64,000 nt of DNA, from contig NZ_CP073104.1 of assembly GCF_018138145.1 (NCBI RefSeq), forward strand, positions 930,001-994,000. The letters are read 5' to 3'. Every line of letters starts with the position of its first letter. Positions within the stretch are counted from its first letter, which is position 1. This document shows positions 9,756 to 18,995 of this stretch, piece by piece. Made by a program: the position numbers and the translations under genes. The notes beneath the pieces are model-generated. The model ran no database searches. It worked only from the letters and a program-made list of their open reading frames with translations, and was not told where the DNA came from. This DNA comes from Pseudomonas sp. SCA2728.1_7 (GTDB lineage Bacteria; Pseudomonadota; Gammaproteobacteria; Pseudomonadales; Pseudomonadaceae).

Positions 9756-10303
9756 CGGTATTTACCCGGTATCGAAAGTTTCATGCCACGCGGACTGAAA
9801 ATCAGTCAGGCGACAATTCATCAATAAGTAATAGACGTTCGAATGCTAACACTTACAAGTTTGTAGTTATTTGAAACACTTGAACTGACAAACCGCCTTA
9901 AACTGCCAAAGCGGACCTCCAAGCCCCTGTAATTGTTGAGATATTTTTTCCTGGACATAATCCTAGGAAACTTCCCACAACGTCCCACGGAAAGTGAGCA
10001 CAAGAAAAAGAGAAGCGGTTTCCGAATAGCCCTACAACAATTAAACAAAAACCGGCTTGATCAATCGATTTATTCGTTTGATATCGCGCAGGACAAATTG
10101 AATGCACAGCCATGACTCATTCCTTGAGATGAAAGTAATCATTCAATTATCAGGGCTTACATTGTGATTAGAAGATACAGATGAAGAGCAAAAACCAGTT
10201 CAGTTGCTGAACGGCCCCGGGCATCGTGCCAGGGAGCTCTGTTTTTCAGGAGGGAAGGTAAACGCACAAGAGTCCGTGGGGCCACGGACTCTGATGACAG
10301 GGC
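9756..10303. other. AT-richer intergenic region without a supported gene
   Basis: This 548-base stretch has only short overlapping frames on both strands with no ribosome sites or recognisable domains. It contains a small palindrome GACTGAAAATCAGTC near 9793-9807, probably close to the promoter of the 8289-9755 gene, and a GAGTCCGTGG/CCACGGACTC hairpin near 10270-10291 just past the dehydrogenase stop. That hairpin lacks a U-run, so it is only a possible transcription end. Confidence 0.5.
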
Positions 10304-11326
10304 TTACGCCGGTTCGACCTGCAGCGCGACCCGTTCGCGGCACGGACATTCGTCCATGTAGCGATGCGCTTCGACGAACTCGTTGAACGGGAATACACGC
10401 GTCTTCAGCGGCAGCAACACGCGGTCGGCGGTCAACTGGTTGATGTCACGCAAGGCACGCTGCAACGCGACGTGATCCTGAGTAATGCCCAGTTCCGGCT
10501 TGCCGGTGAAATTGCCGATGCAATGCACGAAGAACTGGATGTTCTTCTGGAACGCTGCGCAGGCCGGGAACGGCGTCTGATTGCCGCCCTGCAAGCCATA
10601 CAACACCAGGCTGCCACGCGGCGCCAGCACATCGCCAAGCAGCGACATCTGCGGCCCGCCGAGACCGTCGAACACCACGTCGACACCACGGTTGTCGGTG
10701 ATCTTGTTGATTCGCATCAACAGATCTTCCTCTTCAGTGACGATGACCTTTTCTGCACCAAGGGACAGCAGGTACTCGCGCTCTTCAGCTTCTTTGGTCG
10801 CGGCAATCACCCGCACGCCCATCGCCTTGCCCAACTGGACAAACGAAGGACCGGCGCAATGGCTGGCGTCCGTGACCAGAGCGAACTGCCCCGGCTTGAC
10901 CCGCGCCAGATCGGCGTAGGCAAAGTAGGCGATCAGCAACGGCGTGTAGTGCACGCTGGCTTCGATCGGGCTGAGCACATCCGGATAACGGGTCAGCGCG
11001 GTGCGCGGCAGCACGATCGACTCGCCGTAGACCGGGTAGTCGTTCGCGCTCTCTGCCGGAAAGCTGGCGACCTTGTCACCCACTGCCAGATCATCGACAC
11101 CGTCGCCGACAGCGGTGATCACACCGGCCATCTCGTGACCAAGACCGGCAGGCAGTCGTGCCTGAGACGAGGCCAGATTCTGACGCCAAAGGGTGTCGTA
11201 CCAGCTGATGCCGATCGCCTCGACGCGCACCTGCACTTCGCCAGGACCTGGCTGAGCGGCCGCATGCTCTTCGCATTTGAGCACCTCGGCCGGACCAAAC
11301 TTGTGAAAACGGATCGTGCGGGACAT
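10304..11326 (-). CDS. Zinc-type alcohol dehydrogenase family / quinone oxidoreductase-like (MDR)
   Basis: The product is a 340-residue medium-chain dehydrogenase/reductase. It has the N-terminal GroES-like domain (GPGEVQVRVEAIGISWYDT, GLGHEMAGVITAVGDGV) and a Rossmann domain in which the usual nucleotide loop is atypical (VTDASHCAGPSFVQLGKAMG). Structural-zinc cysteines are absent, which fits zinc-independent NADPH:quinone reductase-like members. The frame extends to 11359, but the ATG at 11326 has a GAGG site and gives the family start MSRTIRFHKFGPAEVLK. It is divergent from the LysR gene at 11597, which probably controls it through the palindrome between them. Confidence 0.88.
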   Translation of the reverse strand: MSRTIRFHKFGPAEVLKCEEHAAAQPGPGEVQVRVEAIGISWYDTLWRQNLASSQARLPAGLGHEMAGVITAVGDGVDDLAVGDKVASFPAESANDYPVYGESIVLPRTALTRYPDVLSPIEASVHYTPLLIAYFAYADLARVKPGQFALVTDASHCAGPSFVQLGKAMGVRVIAATKEAEEREYLLSLGAEKVIVTEEEDLLMRINKITDNRGVDVVFDGLGGPQMSLLGDVLAPRGSLVLYGLQGGNQTPFPACAAFQKNIQFFVHCIGNFTGKPELGITQDHVALQRALRDINQLTADRVLLPLKTRVFPFNEFVEAHRYMDECPCRERVALQVEPA

Positions 11327-11385
11327 CGCAAACCTCGTCAAAGTAACCTCTAATGCCATGAACTCTATCTGGGCTTTTGACCCAA

Positions 11386-11409
11386 GACTATCAGTGGCTA
11401 TTAATAGTC
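11386..11409. promoter_or_regulatory. Candidate LysR operator between divergent genes
   Basis: GACTAT and ATAGTC form an inverted repeat at 11386-11391 and 11404-11409, with a second palindrome CTATTAATAG at 11398-11407 inside it. It lies about 60 bases before the dehydrogenase start in the gap with the divergent LysR gene, as expected for a LysR-type site. Binding is inferred. Confidence 0.45.
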
Positions 11410-11596
11410 GACATGCCTGTCATTGATTCCGCAGCAGGGGCGGCGTTGGCAAAATCCATGAAAAAACTGCTGCCACCGTCTCAGTAAAGCTGAATTTTCC
11501 GGTGCAGAGTACCAGCCTTTCCCCGTAAGATTCATGCCGGCCATTGTTCTCATATGGCCGCTCTCGTCAAGCTTGATGACTCTGCCAGGACTCCAG

Positions 11597-12511
11597 ATGA
11601 ATCGTAATGACCTGCGTCGTGTCGACCTGAACCTGTTGATCGTATTCGAAACATTGATGCACGAACGCAGTGTGACCCGGGCGGCAGAAAAACTGTTTCT
11701 CGGTCAACCGGCGATCAGTGCGGCGCTCTCGCGCCTGCGCAGCCTGTTCGATGACCCGCTATTCGTGCGCACCGGGCGCAGCATGGAACCGTCCGCCCGC
11801 GCGGTGGAAATCTTCGCCCTGCTCTCGCCGGCCCTCGATTCGATTTCGACCGCCGTCAGCCGTGCGGCCGAATTCGACCCGGCGACCAGCACCTCGGTAT
11901 TCCGTATCGGCCTGTCCGACGACGTCGAATTCGCCCTGCTGCCGATGCTGCTCAAACGCCTGCGCGCCGAATCGCCGGGAATCGTGTTGGTGATTCGTCG
12001 CGTCAACTACATATTGATGCCGGGCCTGTTGGCCTCCGGCGAGATCTCCATTGGCGTCAGCTACACCACGGACCTGCCGGCCAACGCCAAACGCAAGGTC
12101 CTGCGTCGCAGCGCACCAAAACTGCTGCGCGCCGATACCGTGCCGGGGCCGTTGAGCCTGGACGACTACTGCGCACGTCCGCATGCGCTGGTGTCATTTG
12201 CTGGCGACCTCAGTGGCTTTATTGATGAAGAGCTGGAGAAACTGGGCCGCAAACGTCATGTGGTGCTGGCCGTTCCGCAGTTCAATGGCTTGAGTACGTT
12301 GCTGGCAGGCACTGACATCGTGGCGACCGTGCCGGATTACACGGCGGATGCGCTGACGGCTGCTGGCGGCGTTCGTGCGGAAGATCCACCGCTGCCGACG
12401 CGCACGTTTGAACTGCATATGGCGTGGCGTGGGTCGCAGGATAATGACCCGGGTGAGCGGTGGTTACGGTCGCGGATTCAGATGTTTTTCGGGGATCCGG
12501 ATAGTCTCTAG
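11597..12511 (+). CDS. LysR-family transcriptional regulator
   Basis: This 304-residue regulator begins MNRNDLRRVDLNLLIVFETL, with the LysR winged helix-turn-helix across residues 8-66 (SVTRAAEKLFLGQPAISAAL) and a periplasmic-binding-like effector domain from about 95. The frame opens at 11534, but the ATG at 11597 follows an AGGA site and matches LysR starts. Divergent placement next to the dehydrogenase at 10304-11326 suggests that gene as its target. It converges on the chemoreceptor gene across a strong hairpin. Confidence 0.9.
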   Translation: MNRNDLRRVDLNLLIVFETLMHERSVTRAAEKLFLGQPAISAALSRLRSLFDDPLFVRTGRSMEPSARAVEIFALLSPALDSISTAVSRAAEFDPATSTSVFRIGLSDDVEFALLPMLLKRLRAESPGIVLVIRRVNYILMPGLLASGEISIGVSYTTDLPANAKRKVLRRSAPKLLRADTVPGPLSLDDYCARPHALVSFAGDLSGFIDEELEKLGRKRHVVLAVPQFNGLSTLLAGTDIVATVPDYTADALTAAGGVRAEDPPLPTRTFELHMAWRGSQDNDPGERWLRSRIQMFFGDPDSL

Positions 12512-12589
12512 GGTCTTCTCCGCTATTCGATAGACCGGTCTGAGACTTTCAACGGAACAGTGGAAGCAATAAACCTGCGTATGTCGGCC

Positions 12590-12623
12590 GAATGAAACCG
12601 GTGAGTGCTCACCGTTTTCATTC
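12590..12623. terminator. Bidirectional terminator between convergent genes
   Basis: A long stem pairs GAATGAAA plus CGGTGAG with CTCACCG plus TTTTCATTC around a two-base loop, with A-rich and T-rich arms. It separates the LysR gene from the convergent chemoreceptor gene. Confidence 0.8.
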
Positions 12624-12634
12624 GGGTCGGGATA

Positions 12635-14578
12635 CTAATATTTGAAACGACCCACCAGGCCTTTGAGCTGACCGGAAATGTCTATCAATCGACCCGAGCC
12701 AGCCTGTGACGACTGAGCAAAGCCTTCGACCAGTTGGGCATCGGCATGGATCTGCGCGATGTGGCGATTGATCTCTTCGGCCACCTGGTGCTGCTCCTCA
12801 GCAGCTGTGGCGATCTGGGTATTCTGGTCGCGGATCGAGTCCACCGAGCCACGGATCTTGTCGAAGCTGTCACGCGCCTGCTGAATGCGTTCCACACTGG
12901 CGTGGGACACTTGCAGGCTGCCTTGCATCTGCTGCGTGACCTCTTGGGTGCGGCGGGCGAGATTGCCCAGCAAGCTGTCGATCTCGCCGGTGGAGTCGGC
13001 TGTCCTGCGAGCCAGGGCGCGGACTTCGTCGGCGACCACGGCGAAGCCTCGGCCTTGGTCACCGGCGCGCGCCGCTTCAATCGCCGCGTTGAGCGCCAGC
13101 AAGTTGGTCTGCTCGGCAATCGAGCGGATGGTGTCGAGAATGGTGTTGATGTTCTGGCTGTCCTGCTCCAGCAACTGCATGGTCTGGGTCGATTTCTGCA
13201 GGTCTTCGCTGAGCTTGAGCACGCTGCCGGTGGCTTCGCCGATGTGCTGCTGGCCGTCATGTACGTCGCGGTAGCCTTCGTCGGCACTCGTCGCGGCAGC
13301 ACTGCACGAACGTGCGACTTCGTTGGCAGTAGCGACCATTTCGTTGAATGCGGTGCTCACCAACTCCACGGCCTCACGCTGGCGACCTGCAGCCTGGTTC
13401 ATGTTGTTGGCCACTTCGCTCGTGTCGGCGGCCGCGGTCTGCAGGTCAGATGAGGCGTTGCCGATGCGTTGCACCAATTGTGCAATCATGCTCAGGAACT
13501 GGTTGAACCAGCCCGCCAGGCTGGCGGTTTCATCCTTGCCCTGCACCTGGAGTTGGCGCGTCAGGTCGCCTTCTCCTTCGGCGATTTCTTGCAGGCCGTC
13601 GGCCACGCCGCGAATCGGACGCACGATGACGCTGGCAAAGCTGGCGCCTACTATCGCGAACACCAACGCCAATGCCGCGGCAATGGCGGCGATCAGCCAG
13701 GTCAGCCGGGTGACGTCGGCCATCACTTCATCACGCTTGATCAGGCCGATAAAGCGCCAGCCCAGGCCTTTGGAACTGACCACGTTGGCCATGTAGGCCA
13801 CGCCATCAATCTCGATTTGGGTCACGCCGTCGCCTCCCTTGGCTAGTTCGGCGTAGTTGGGACCCAGATCGGCCAGAGGTTTGAAGTTGTGCTTCGCATC
13901 GCTAGCGTCTACCAGCACGTTACCGTTGTCTTCCACCAGCATCAGGTAGCCGCTATCGCCCAGCTTGATGTTGCGCACCAGTTCAGTGAGCTGTTTGAGC
14001 GACACGTCCAGGCCAACCACTCCCAGGATATTTCCGGCGGCGTCGGCGACAGTACGCACAGTGCCGATCAGCGTCACATCGTCCGGCGCCCAATAGTAGG
14101 CACCCGTGCGCACAGTGGTGCCTGGCGTGGCGATGGCCGCTTTATACCAGGGACGGACGCGCGGATCGTAGTTGTTCAGCTTGGTGTCGTCCGGCCAACT
14201 GGCGTAGCCGCCGTCGCTCAGACCCAGGGACAGGTAAGCGGTACTCGGATGAGTTTTGGCGAACTGGTCAAATATCGCCAGCAGCTCTTTGTTGGCCTGA
14301 GTAAGTGGAATTTGCGCGGCTTCGGCACCCGCGTAGCTCTTGAGGTCTTTGGCCGCAACAACGCGCGGGTCCTTGGCTACATAGTCGACGTTTTGGCTAA
14401 TGCCGTCGAAAAACTGTTTCATGCCATTGTCGATCTGGCGGATCTCGCGACCGCTGCTGTCGAGAAAATTGGTCAGGGCCCCCTCTCGCAGATTCAGCAC
14501 TACCAAAACGGCGACAAGGATGACCGGGACGCACGCGATTGCCGCAAACGCCCAGGTCAGCTTCTGCTTGATATTCAT
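12635..14578 (-). CDS. Methyl-accepting chemotaxis protein with amino-acid-type dCache sensor
   Basis: This 647-residue transmembrane chemoreceptor has TM1 at about 8-30, a periplasmic dCache_1 domain to about 280, TM2 near 285-310, HAMP, and a signalling domain with the conserved tip [18 protein letters not shown]. The sensor carries Y137, R142, W144 and Y145 (YDPRVRPWY) and a later Asp in VGLDVS (D191). This matches the spacing of the dCache amino-acid-binding signature of P. aeruginosa PctA-type receptors. It should signal through CheW/CheA to bias flagellar rotation toward amino acids. No C-terminal CheR-tethering pentapeptide is visible. It is a single gene. Confidence 0.93.
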   Translation of the reverse strand: MNIKQKLTWAFAAIACVPVILVAVLVVLNLREGALTNFLDSSGREIRQIDNGMKQFFDGISQNVDYVAKDPRVVAAKDLKSYAGAEAAQIPLTQANKELLAIFDQFAKTHPSTAYLSLGLSDGGYASWPDDTKLNNYDPRVRPWYKAAIATPGTTVRTGAYYWAPDDVTLIGTVRTVADAAGNILGVVGLDVSLKQLTELVRNIKLGDSGYLMLVEDNGNVLVDASDAKHNFKPLADLGPNYAELAKGGDGVTQIEIDGVAYMANVVSSKGLGWRFIGLIKRDEVMADVTRLTWLIAAIAAALALVFAIVGASFASVIVRPIRGVADGLQEIAEGEGDLTRQLQVQGKDETASLAGWFNQFLSMIAQLVQRIGNASSDLQTAAADTSEVANNMNQAAGRQREAVELVSTAFNEMVATANEVARSCSAAATSADEGYRDVHDGQQHIGEATGSVLKLSEDLQKSTQTMQLLEQDSQNINTILDTIRSIAEQTNLLALNAAIEAARAGDQGRGFAVVADEVRALARRTADSTGEIDSLLGNLARRTQEVTQQMQGSLQVSHASVERIQQARDSFDKIRGSVDSIRDQNTQIATAAEEQHQVAEEINRHIAQIHADAQLVEGFAQSSQAGSGRLIDISGQLKGLVGRFKY

Positions 14579-14746
14579 GACTTCACCTGCGGATATTTAT
14601 AGTTTTGGCAAGGGGAAACGCTAGCACTGAACGTCGCATGTGTTGTTATGAGGAGATAGAGCCCATGCGTACTCTGAGTTATCGACCGCGACGGTGCGCA
14701 CTTTAGAACGGCGAACATCGGCAAACTCAGCGCAATCTATCTGCGA

Positions 14747-14884
14747 TTAAAAAAAGGCTTCCCTGCATTGGAAAACCTTCCAGAACGTCGCATCGATTTT
14801 CCTGGCCGCCGCTTCACTGACCCAACCCTGCCAGATTTCGGGATCCGGCTTCTGCGCCAGTTGGACCCAATCCAACTGGCCCAT
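14747..14884 (-). pseudogene. Possible 45-codon coding remnant
   Basis: In the 365-base gap between the chemoreceptor and MFS genes the reverse strand has a 45-residue frame starting MGQLDWVQLAQKPDPEIWQG and ending CREAFF. Its amphipathic, Trp-rich composition looks like real protein rather than random sequence, and it has the feel of a C-terminal remnant. No ribosome site or family is recognised. The rest of the gap shows nothing else. Confidence 0.3.
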
Positions 14885-14943
14885 TAGCGGCGTGGGAGTT
14901 CAGTAACAGAACAGGACGGATTTAGGCGGTTTGGCAAACCGGA

Positions 14944-16194
14944 TCAAAGGTGCAACGCGGGCTTGGACTGGCGAACGCCATGGGCAGAAGGGACGCGGAC
15001 ACGCAGGGCAATCAGCAACGCGGCCAGCAGCATCAACACGGCTGCCGCTACGAATACGCCTGCGCTGCCACCGAGGCTGAACATTGCACCGCCAGCGGCG
15101 GCGCCAGTGGCGATGGCTGACTGCACAGAGGCCACTACCATGCCTCCGGCGCTTTCCGCCTGATCAGGTACCGCGCTGGCGACCCAGTTCGACCACGCCA
15201 CCGGCACACCACCGAAGGCCATGCCCCAGACCGCCAGCAATAGCGCCTGCCCCGGCACCGAGGCCGGCAACAGCACCAACGCCAGTGCTGCAACGCCGAC
15301 CAGCGCGGGCATCAGCACCAGAGTGGCCAGCGGGTGGCGCTCCAGCAGCCGGCCGGCCAACAGCGTGCCGACGAAGTTCGCCACACCGAACCCCAGCAGC
15401 ATCAGGGACAGCCCTTGCGGACCGATACCGGTAGTCCCTTCAAGGAAGGGTCGAACATAGGTAAACATCGCGAAGTGGCCGCTGTGCACCAGCACACAAC
15501 CGAACATGCCCATGGCGATGCCTGGGCGCTGCAACACCTCGAGTACGGTGCGCAGACGTGCCGGTCGGCGCGGCGCAAGGCGCGGCAAAGTGAATGACTG
15601 AAACGCCAGGGTCACCATGCCTACCGCCGCCGCTGCGAAGAACGCGCTGCGCCAGCCATACAACCCGCCCAGATAGCTGCCCAGCGGCACCGCCACGACC
15701 GTGCCGATGGCGATGCCGCTGAAAATGATCGACAGCGCCCGGGGCAACAAGGCACTCGGCACCAAGCGCATCGCTACCGCCGCCGCCATGCTCCAGAACC
15801 CGCCAAGGGCAATGCCCAGCAAGATACGCATCAACAACAGCACCACGAAGCTGGAGGAAACGGCGACCAACAGATTGGAGGCGACCATCAATGTCGAAAA
15901 ACCCAACAACACCCAGCGTCGGTCGATACCACGGGTCAGACCTGGCACCAACAAGCCGGCGAACAGCGCCACCACGGCGGTGACCGTTACCGCCTGGCCA
16001 GCCAGCGCTTCGGACACTCCCAGGTCAGTAGACATCAGCGTCAACAAACTGGCCGGAAGGTACTCAGCGGTCAGTAACCCAAACACACCCATTGCCAACG
16101 AAAATACTGCCATCCACGCGGGGGTTGCAGGTTCTACGTCCGCGCCGACGCCGCAAGGGCGGTCGGATACGGTGTTACATACACAGTCAGTCAT
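14944..16194 (-). CDS. MFS transporter, DHA1-type drug/metabolite efflux
   Basis: This 416-residue protein has twelve predicted membrane helices starting near residue 28. It carries the MFS inter-loop signature between TM2 and TM3 (GLTRGIDRRWVLL) and the TM4/TM5 motifs RILLGIALGGFWSM and GIAIGTVVAVPLGSYLG, as in the NepI/YdhP/AraJ-like DHA1 group that exports sugars, nucleosides or drugs. The cytoplasmic N-terminus (1-27) is polar and Cys-rich. It is divergent from an AraC/cupin regulator at 16297, a frequent arrangement for inducible efflux. The substrate is not known. Confidence 0.9.
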   Translation of the reverse strand: MTDCVCNTVSDRPCGVGADVEPATPAWMAVFSLAMGVFGLLTAEYLPASLLTLMSTDLGVSEALAGQAVTVTAVVALFAGLLVPGLTRGIDRRWVLLGFSTLMVASNLLVAVSSSFVVLLLMRILLGIALGGFWSMAAAVAMRLVPSALLPRALSIIFSGIAIGTVVAVPLGSYLGGLYGWRSAFFAAAAVGMVTLAFQSFTLPRLAPRRPARLRTVLEVLQRPGIAMGMFGCVLVHSGHFAMFTYVRPFLEGTTGIGPQGLSLMLLGFGVANFVGTLLAGRLLERHPLATLVLMPALVGVAALALVLLPASVPGQALLLAVWGMAFGGVPVAWSNWVASAVPDQAESAGGMVVASVQSAIATGAAAGGAMFSLGGSAGVFVAAAVLMLLAALLIALRVRVPSAHGVRQSKPALHL

Positions 16195-16296
16195 TGCACG
16201 GATTTCCCAATCTTCATTAAGAGCCGAAGTCTAGGCGCCGAAATCCGGATGATCTATGATCCAAAGTCTCTACTTTTTGACTAAAACACCTGAACG

Positions 16297-17265
16297 ATGC
16301 CTGCTGATCAGTTTGCTCTTTCCTCGGACCTCATCAACGAGCTGTTGCGCGGCATGCGCCTGCGTGGCGTTGAATACCGGCGTATCCAAACGGGTCCAGC
16401 TTTCGGTTTGGGCTTTGCTGAAAAACCTGGGCACGCCTGGTTCCACTTCATGGCCGTCGGCAATGCGGTGTTGCGGATGGAGGACGGAACTACGTACGCG
16501 CTGTCTGCCGGCAACGCCGTGTTTATTTCCCATGGCGCAGCCCATCAACTGTTTTCCCATCAGGGCGCGCCTGTTCAGGACATCGATCATCTAGACGGTG
16601 CGCCCTTGGGTGACACCGTCAGCGCGGTGGATACCGGAACCGATGCCAGCGCCACTCCGAGCACTATTCTGTTCAGTGCTTGTATGGAGTTTGAACTGGG
16701 CAGTATCCATGGCCTTGGCCGGCTGATGCCGGGCCTGATGCTGATTGATGCCGGCGGCCAGCGTTACCCCGGACTAGTGCCGATCCTCACCACCATGGAG
16801 CGCGAGGTAAGCGCCGCTCGTGTCGGCTTCGCCGGTATCCTCGCGCGGTTGGCCGACGTGGTGGCGGCCATGGTCGTTCGCGGCTGGGTCGAGTGCGCCT
16901 GCGGCAATGCCTCTGGTCTGGTCGCCGCCCTGCGCGATCCCCGCTTGGCCAGTGCACTGCTTGCGCTCCATCAACAACCGGGCCGCGACTGGACTGTTGC
17001 GCAGTTGGCAGAGCACTGCAATACCTCACGCTCGGTCTTCGCGGACCGCTTCCAGGCGACGATTGGCATGGCTCCGCTGCGCTATGTCACCGAACTGCGG
17101 ATGCGGCTTGCAAGCCAGTGGCTGACCCTCGAAAGGCTACCGATTGAAGAGGTGGCGCAGCGTTTGGGCTATACCTCCCAGGCCGCTTTCAGTCGTGCAT
17201 TCAAGCGCATTACGGGCAATACGCCTGGATTGAGTCGCAAGGTGAGGCAGCCCGCTGTTACTTGA
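16297..17265 (+). CDS. AraC-family regulator with cupin_6 sensor
   Basis: The 322-residue protein has an N-terminal cupin (about 20-100; FGLGFAEKPGHAWFHFMAVG, then YALSAGNAVFISHGAAHQL) of the type seen in cupin_6 AraC regulators, and a C-terminal AraC double helix-turn-helix (about 215-315; AEHCNTSRSVFADRFQATIG, LGYTSQAAFSRAFKRITG). It sits 102 bases from the divergent MFS gene, which is the likely target. It converges on the SDR gene with a short gap. Confidence 0.9.
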   Translation: MPADQFALSSDLINELLRGMRLRGVEYRRIQTGPAFGLGFAEKPGHAWFHFMAVGNAVLRMEDGTTYALSAGNAVFISHGAAHQLFSHQGAPVQDIDHLDGAPLGDTVSAVDTGTDASATPSTILFSACMEFELGSIHGLGRLMPGLMLIDAGGQRYPGLVPILTTMEREVSAARVGFAGILARLADVVAAMVVRGWVECACGNASGLVAALRDPRLASALLALHQQPGRDWTVAQLAEHCNTSRSVFADRFQATIGMAPLRYVTELRMRLASQWLTLERLPIEEVAQRLGYTSQAAFSRAFKRITGNTPGLSRKVRQPAVT

Positions 17266-17302
17266 AATCGAGCGCAAACAGTCGATGATCCCTGCCACCG
17301 AC

Positions 17303-18064
17303 TCATTTACCCCCCGTTACATCAAGGAATGTACCGGTAACGAATGAAGCCTCCGCGCTCGCCAACCATAGAATCGCGCGTGCCACTTCCTCAGGCTGTC
17401 CGCCCCGTCCCATCGGGATCGAGTCCTTGACACGATCGACCCGCCCCGGCTCACCGCCACTGGCATGCATTTCGGTATAGATATGTCCGGGGCGAATACA
17501 GTTGACGCGTATTCCTTCCCGAGCCACCTCTTTTGCAAAGCCAATGGTGAACGTCTCCAAGGCGCCCTTTGACGCCGCATAGTCGACGTACTCGTTGGGG
17601 CTGCCGAGGCGCGCCGAAGCCGAAGAGACATTGATCACTACACCGCCCGGGCCGTTGTGGCGGTAAGACATACGCTTCACCGCCTGTTGGGCACAGAGTA
17701 TTGGCCCAATGGCATTGACCGCAAAGATGCGCTGCATCCGCTCGAAGCCGAGGTCTTCCAAGCGAGACTGAGGCGCCAGCATCCCGGCGTTATTGACCAG
17801 TACGTCGATGCGTCCGAACGTGCGGTCGATGGCCGCGAACAAATCGGCCACCTGTTGGGGGTCCGCACTGTCGGCCCGCATCGTCAACGCCCGGCGCCCC
17901 AATGCTTCTACATCTGCGGCCACGGCCAGCGCTGCGGACGCGTTGGCAACGTAGCTGATCGCCACGTCATAACCTCTTTCGGCGGCCAGCCGCGCGGTGG
18001 CTGCCCCCACTCCACGACTTCCCCCCGTGATTAGAATCAGCGGTGCCTGCGAGACGTTGATCAT
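17303..18064 (-). CDS. SDR-family NAD(P)-dependent oxidoreductase
   Basis: This 253-residue classical short-chain dehydrogenase has the cofactor loop TGGSRGVG near residue 13, NNAG, a catalytic Ser in VINVSSASARLG, and the YxxxK pair in DYAASKGALE. The C-terminus FVTGTFLDVTGGK is typical of the glucose-dehydrogenase/FabG-like group. The open frame continues to 18400, but the ATG at 18064 has an AGGAG site nine bases upstream and gives a normal SDR start. It lies 29 bases downstream of the EamA gene on the same strand, probably in one transcript. The substrate is unknown. Confidence 0.9.
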   Translation of the reverse strand: MINVSQAPLILITGGSRGVGAATARLAAERGYDVAISYVANASAALAVAADVEALGRRALTMRADSADPQQVADLFAAIDRTFGRIDVLVNNAGMLAPQSRLEDLGFERMQRIFAVNAIGPILCAQQAVKRMSYRHNGPGGVVINVSSASARLGSPNEYVDYAASKGALETFTIGFAKEVAREGIRVNCIRPGHIYTEMHASGGEPGRVDRVKDSIPMGRGGQPEEVARAILWLASAEASFVTGTFLDVTGGK

Positions 18065-18093
18065 GAAATAAAGCTCCTGAGCCGTTGGCTGTA

Positions 18094-18921
18094 TCAGCCG
18101 ATGATGAGGGTGCCACTGGCGATCACTACGCATGCCAGTATCCGGCGCGCGGTGAGCGTCTCGCCGAGAAACACATAGCCGATCAACGCCGCAAACAGCA
18201 CGCTGGTTTCGCGCAATGCCGATACTGCGCCCAAGGGCGCTTCGGTCATGGCGTAGGTGACCATTGCATACGCAAGCAAAGAGACCAGCCCGCCGACCAA
18301 TGCGGTCACTGTTCCGGGCCGGACGCAGAACAAGCTGCGGGTGTCGCGTAGGCCGATGTAGACCACCGGCATCAGCACGCCCCACAGGGCGCACATCCAC
18401 ACCGTGTAGGCCAGCGGCGCGCCGGAGAGCCTGGCGCCGATGCCGTCGACCACGCTGTAGGCCGCGATAAAGCCGCCCGTTCCCAACGCATAAGGCAGGC
18501 CGGGAACCGACAGACTGCGCCCTCTGAAAGCCAGCGATATAATCCCGCCTGACACCAGCGCAATACCGAGTAACACGTCAGGCGTGATGCGTTCTCCGGC
18601 AAACACGGCGGCCCCCAAGGTGATCAGCACCGGCGACGATCCACGTGAAATCGGATAGGTCTGCCCCAGGTCGCCGACCCGGTAACTGCGCACCAGAAAC
18701 AGGTTGTAGCCGACATGCAGCAACCCCGACAGCAGCGCATAGCCCCAGCTCTCAATCGCGGGGGGATCCATGAACACTGCGGCGACGACACTGGTGATGG
18801 CGATGGCAATACACATCACTGTCATCGACCACAGCCGATCGGCACCGCTACGCAGCAGCGCATTCCAGCTGGCATGCAGGAGCGCAGCGAAAAGCACGAG
18901 GAAGATGATATGGATAGGCAT
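18094..18921 (-). CDS. EamA/DMT-family membrane transporter
   Basis: The 275-residue protein is almost entirely hydrophobic, with about ten membrane helices arranged as two EamA repeats. The first includes LFAALLHASWNALLRSG and LGQTYPISRGSSPVLITL. The second ends with SALRETSVLFAALIGYVFLG and ASGTLIIG. DMT proteins of this kind export or import amino acids and other small metabolites. It is followed 29 bases on by the SDR gene and preceded by a LysR gene on the same strand, so the three may form a regulated unit. Confidence 0.9.
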   Translation of the reverse strand: MPIHIIFLVLFAALLHASWNALLRSGADRLWSMTVMCIAIAITSVVAAVFMDPPAIESWGYALLSGLLHVGYNLFLVRSYRVGDLGQTYPISRGSSPVLITLGAAVFAGERITPDVLLGIALVSGGIISLAFRGRSLSVPGLPYALGTGGFIAAYSVVDGIGARLSGAPLAYTVWMCALWGVLMPVVYIGLRDTRSLFCVRPGTVTALVGGLVSLLAYAMVTYAMTEAPLGAVSALRETSVLFAALIGYVFLGETLTARRILACVVIASGTLIIG

Positions 18922-18995
18922 GCGTCACTTTAGGCAATGCGGCACCGGGACTAAAGCGAAGCCTCCTCATCACAGCATGAACGAAAACTCATGAC

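Noticed and set aside
9821..10115. Several 60-75 residue frames in the 548-base gap
   Set aside because: They overlap on both strands, have no ribosome sites and show no conserved features; treated as non-coding.
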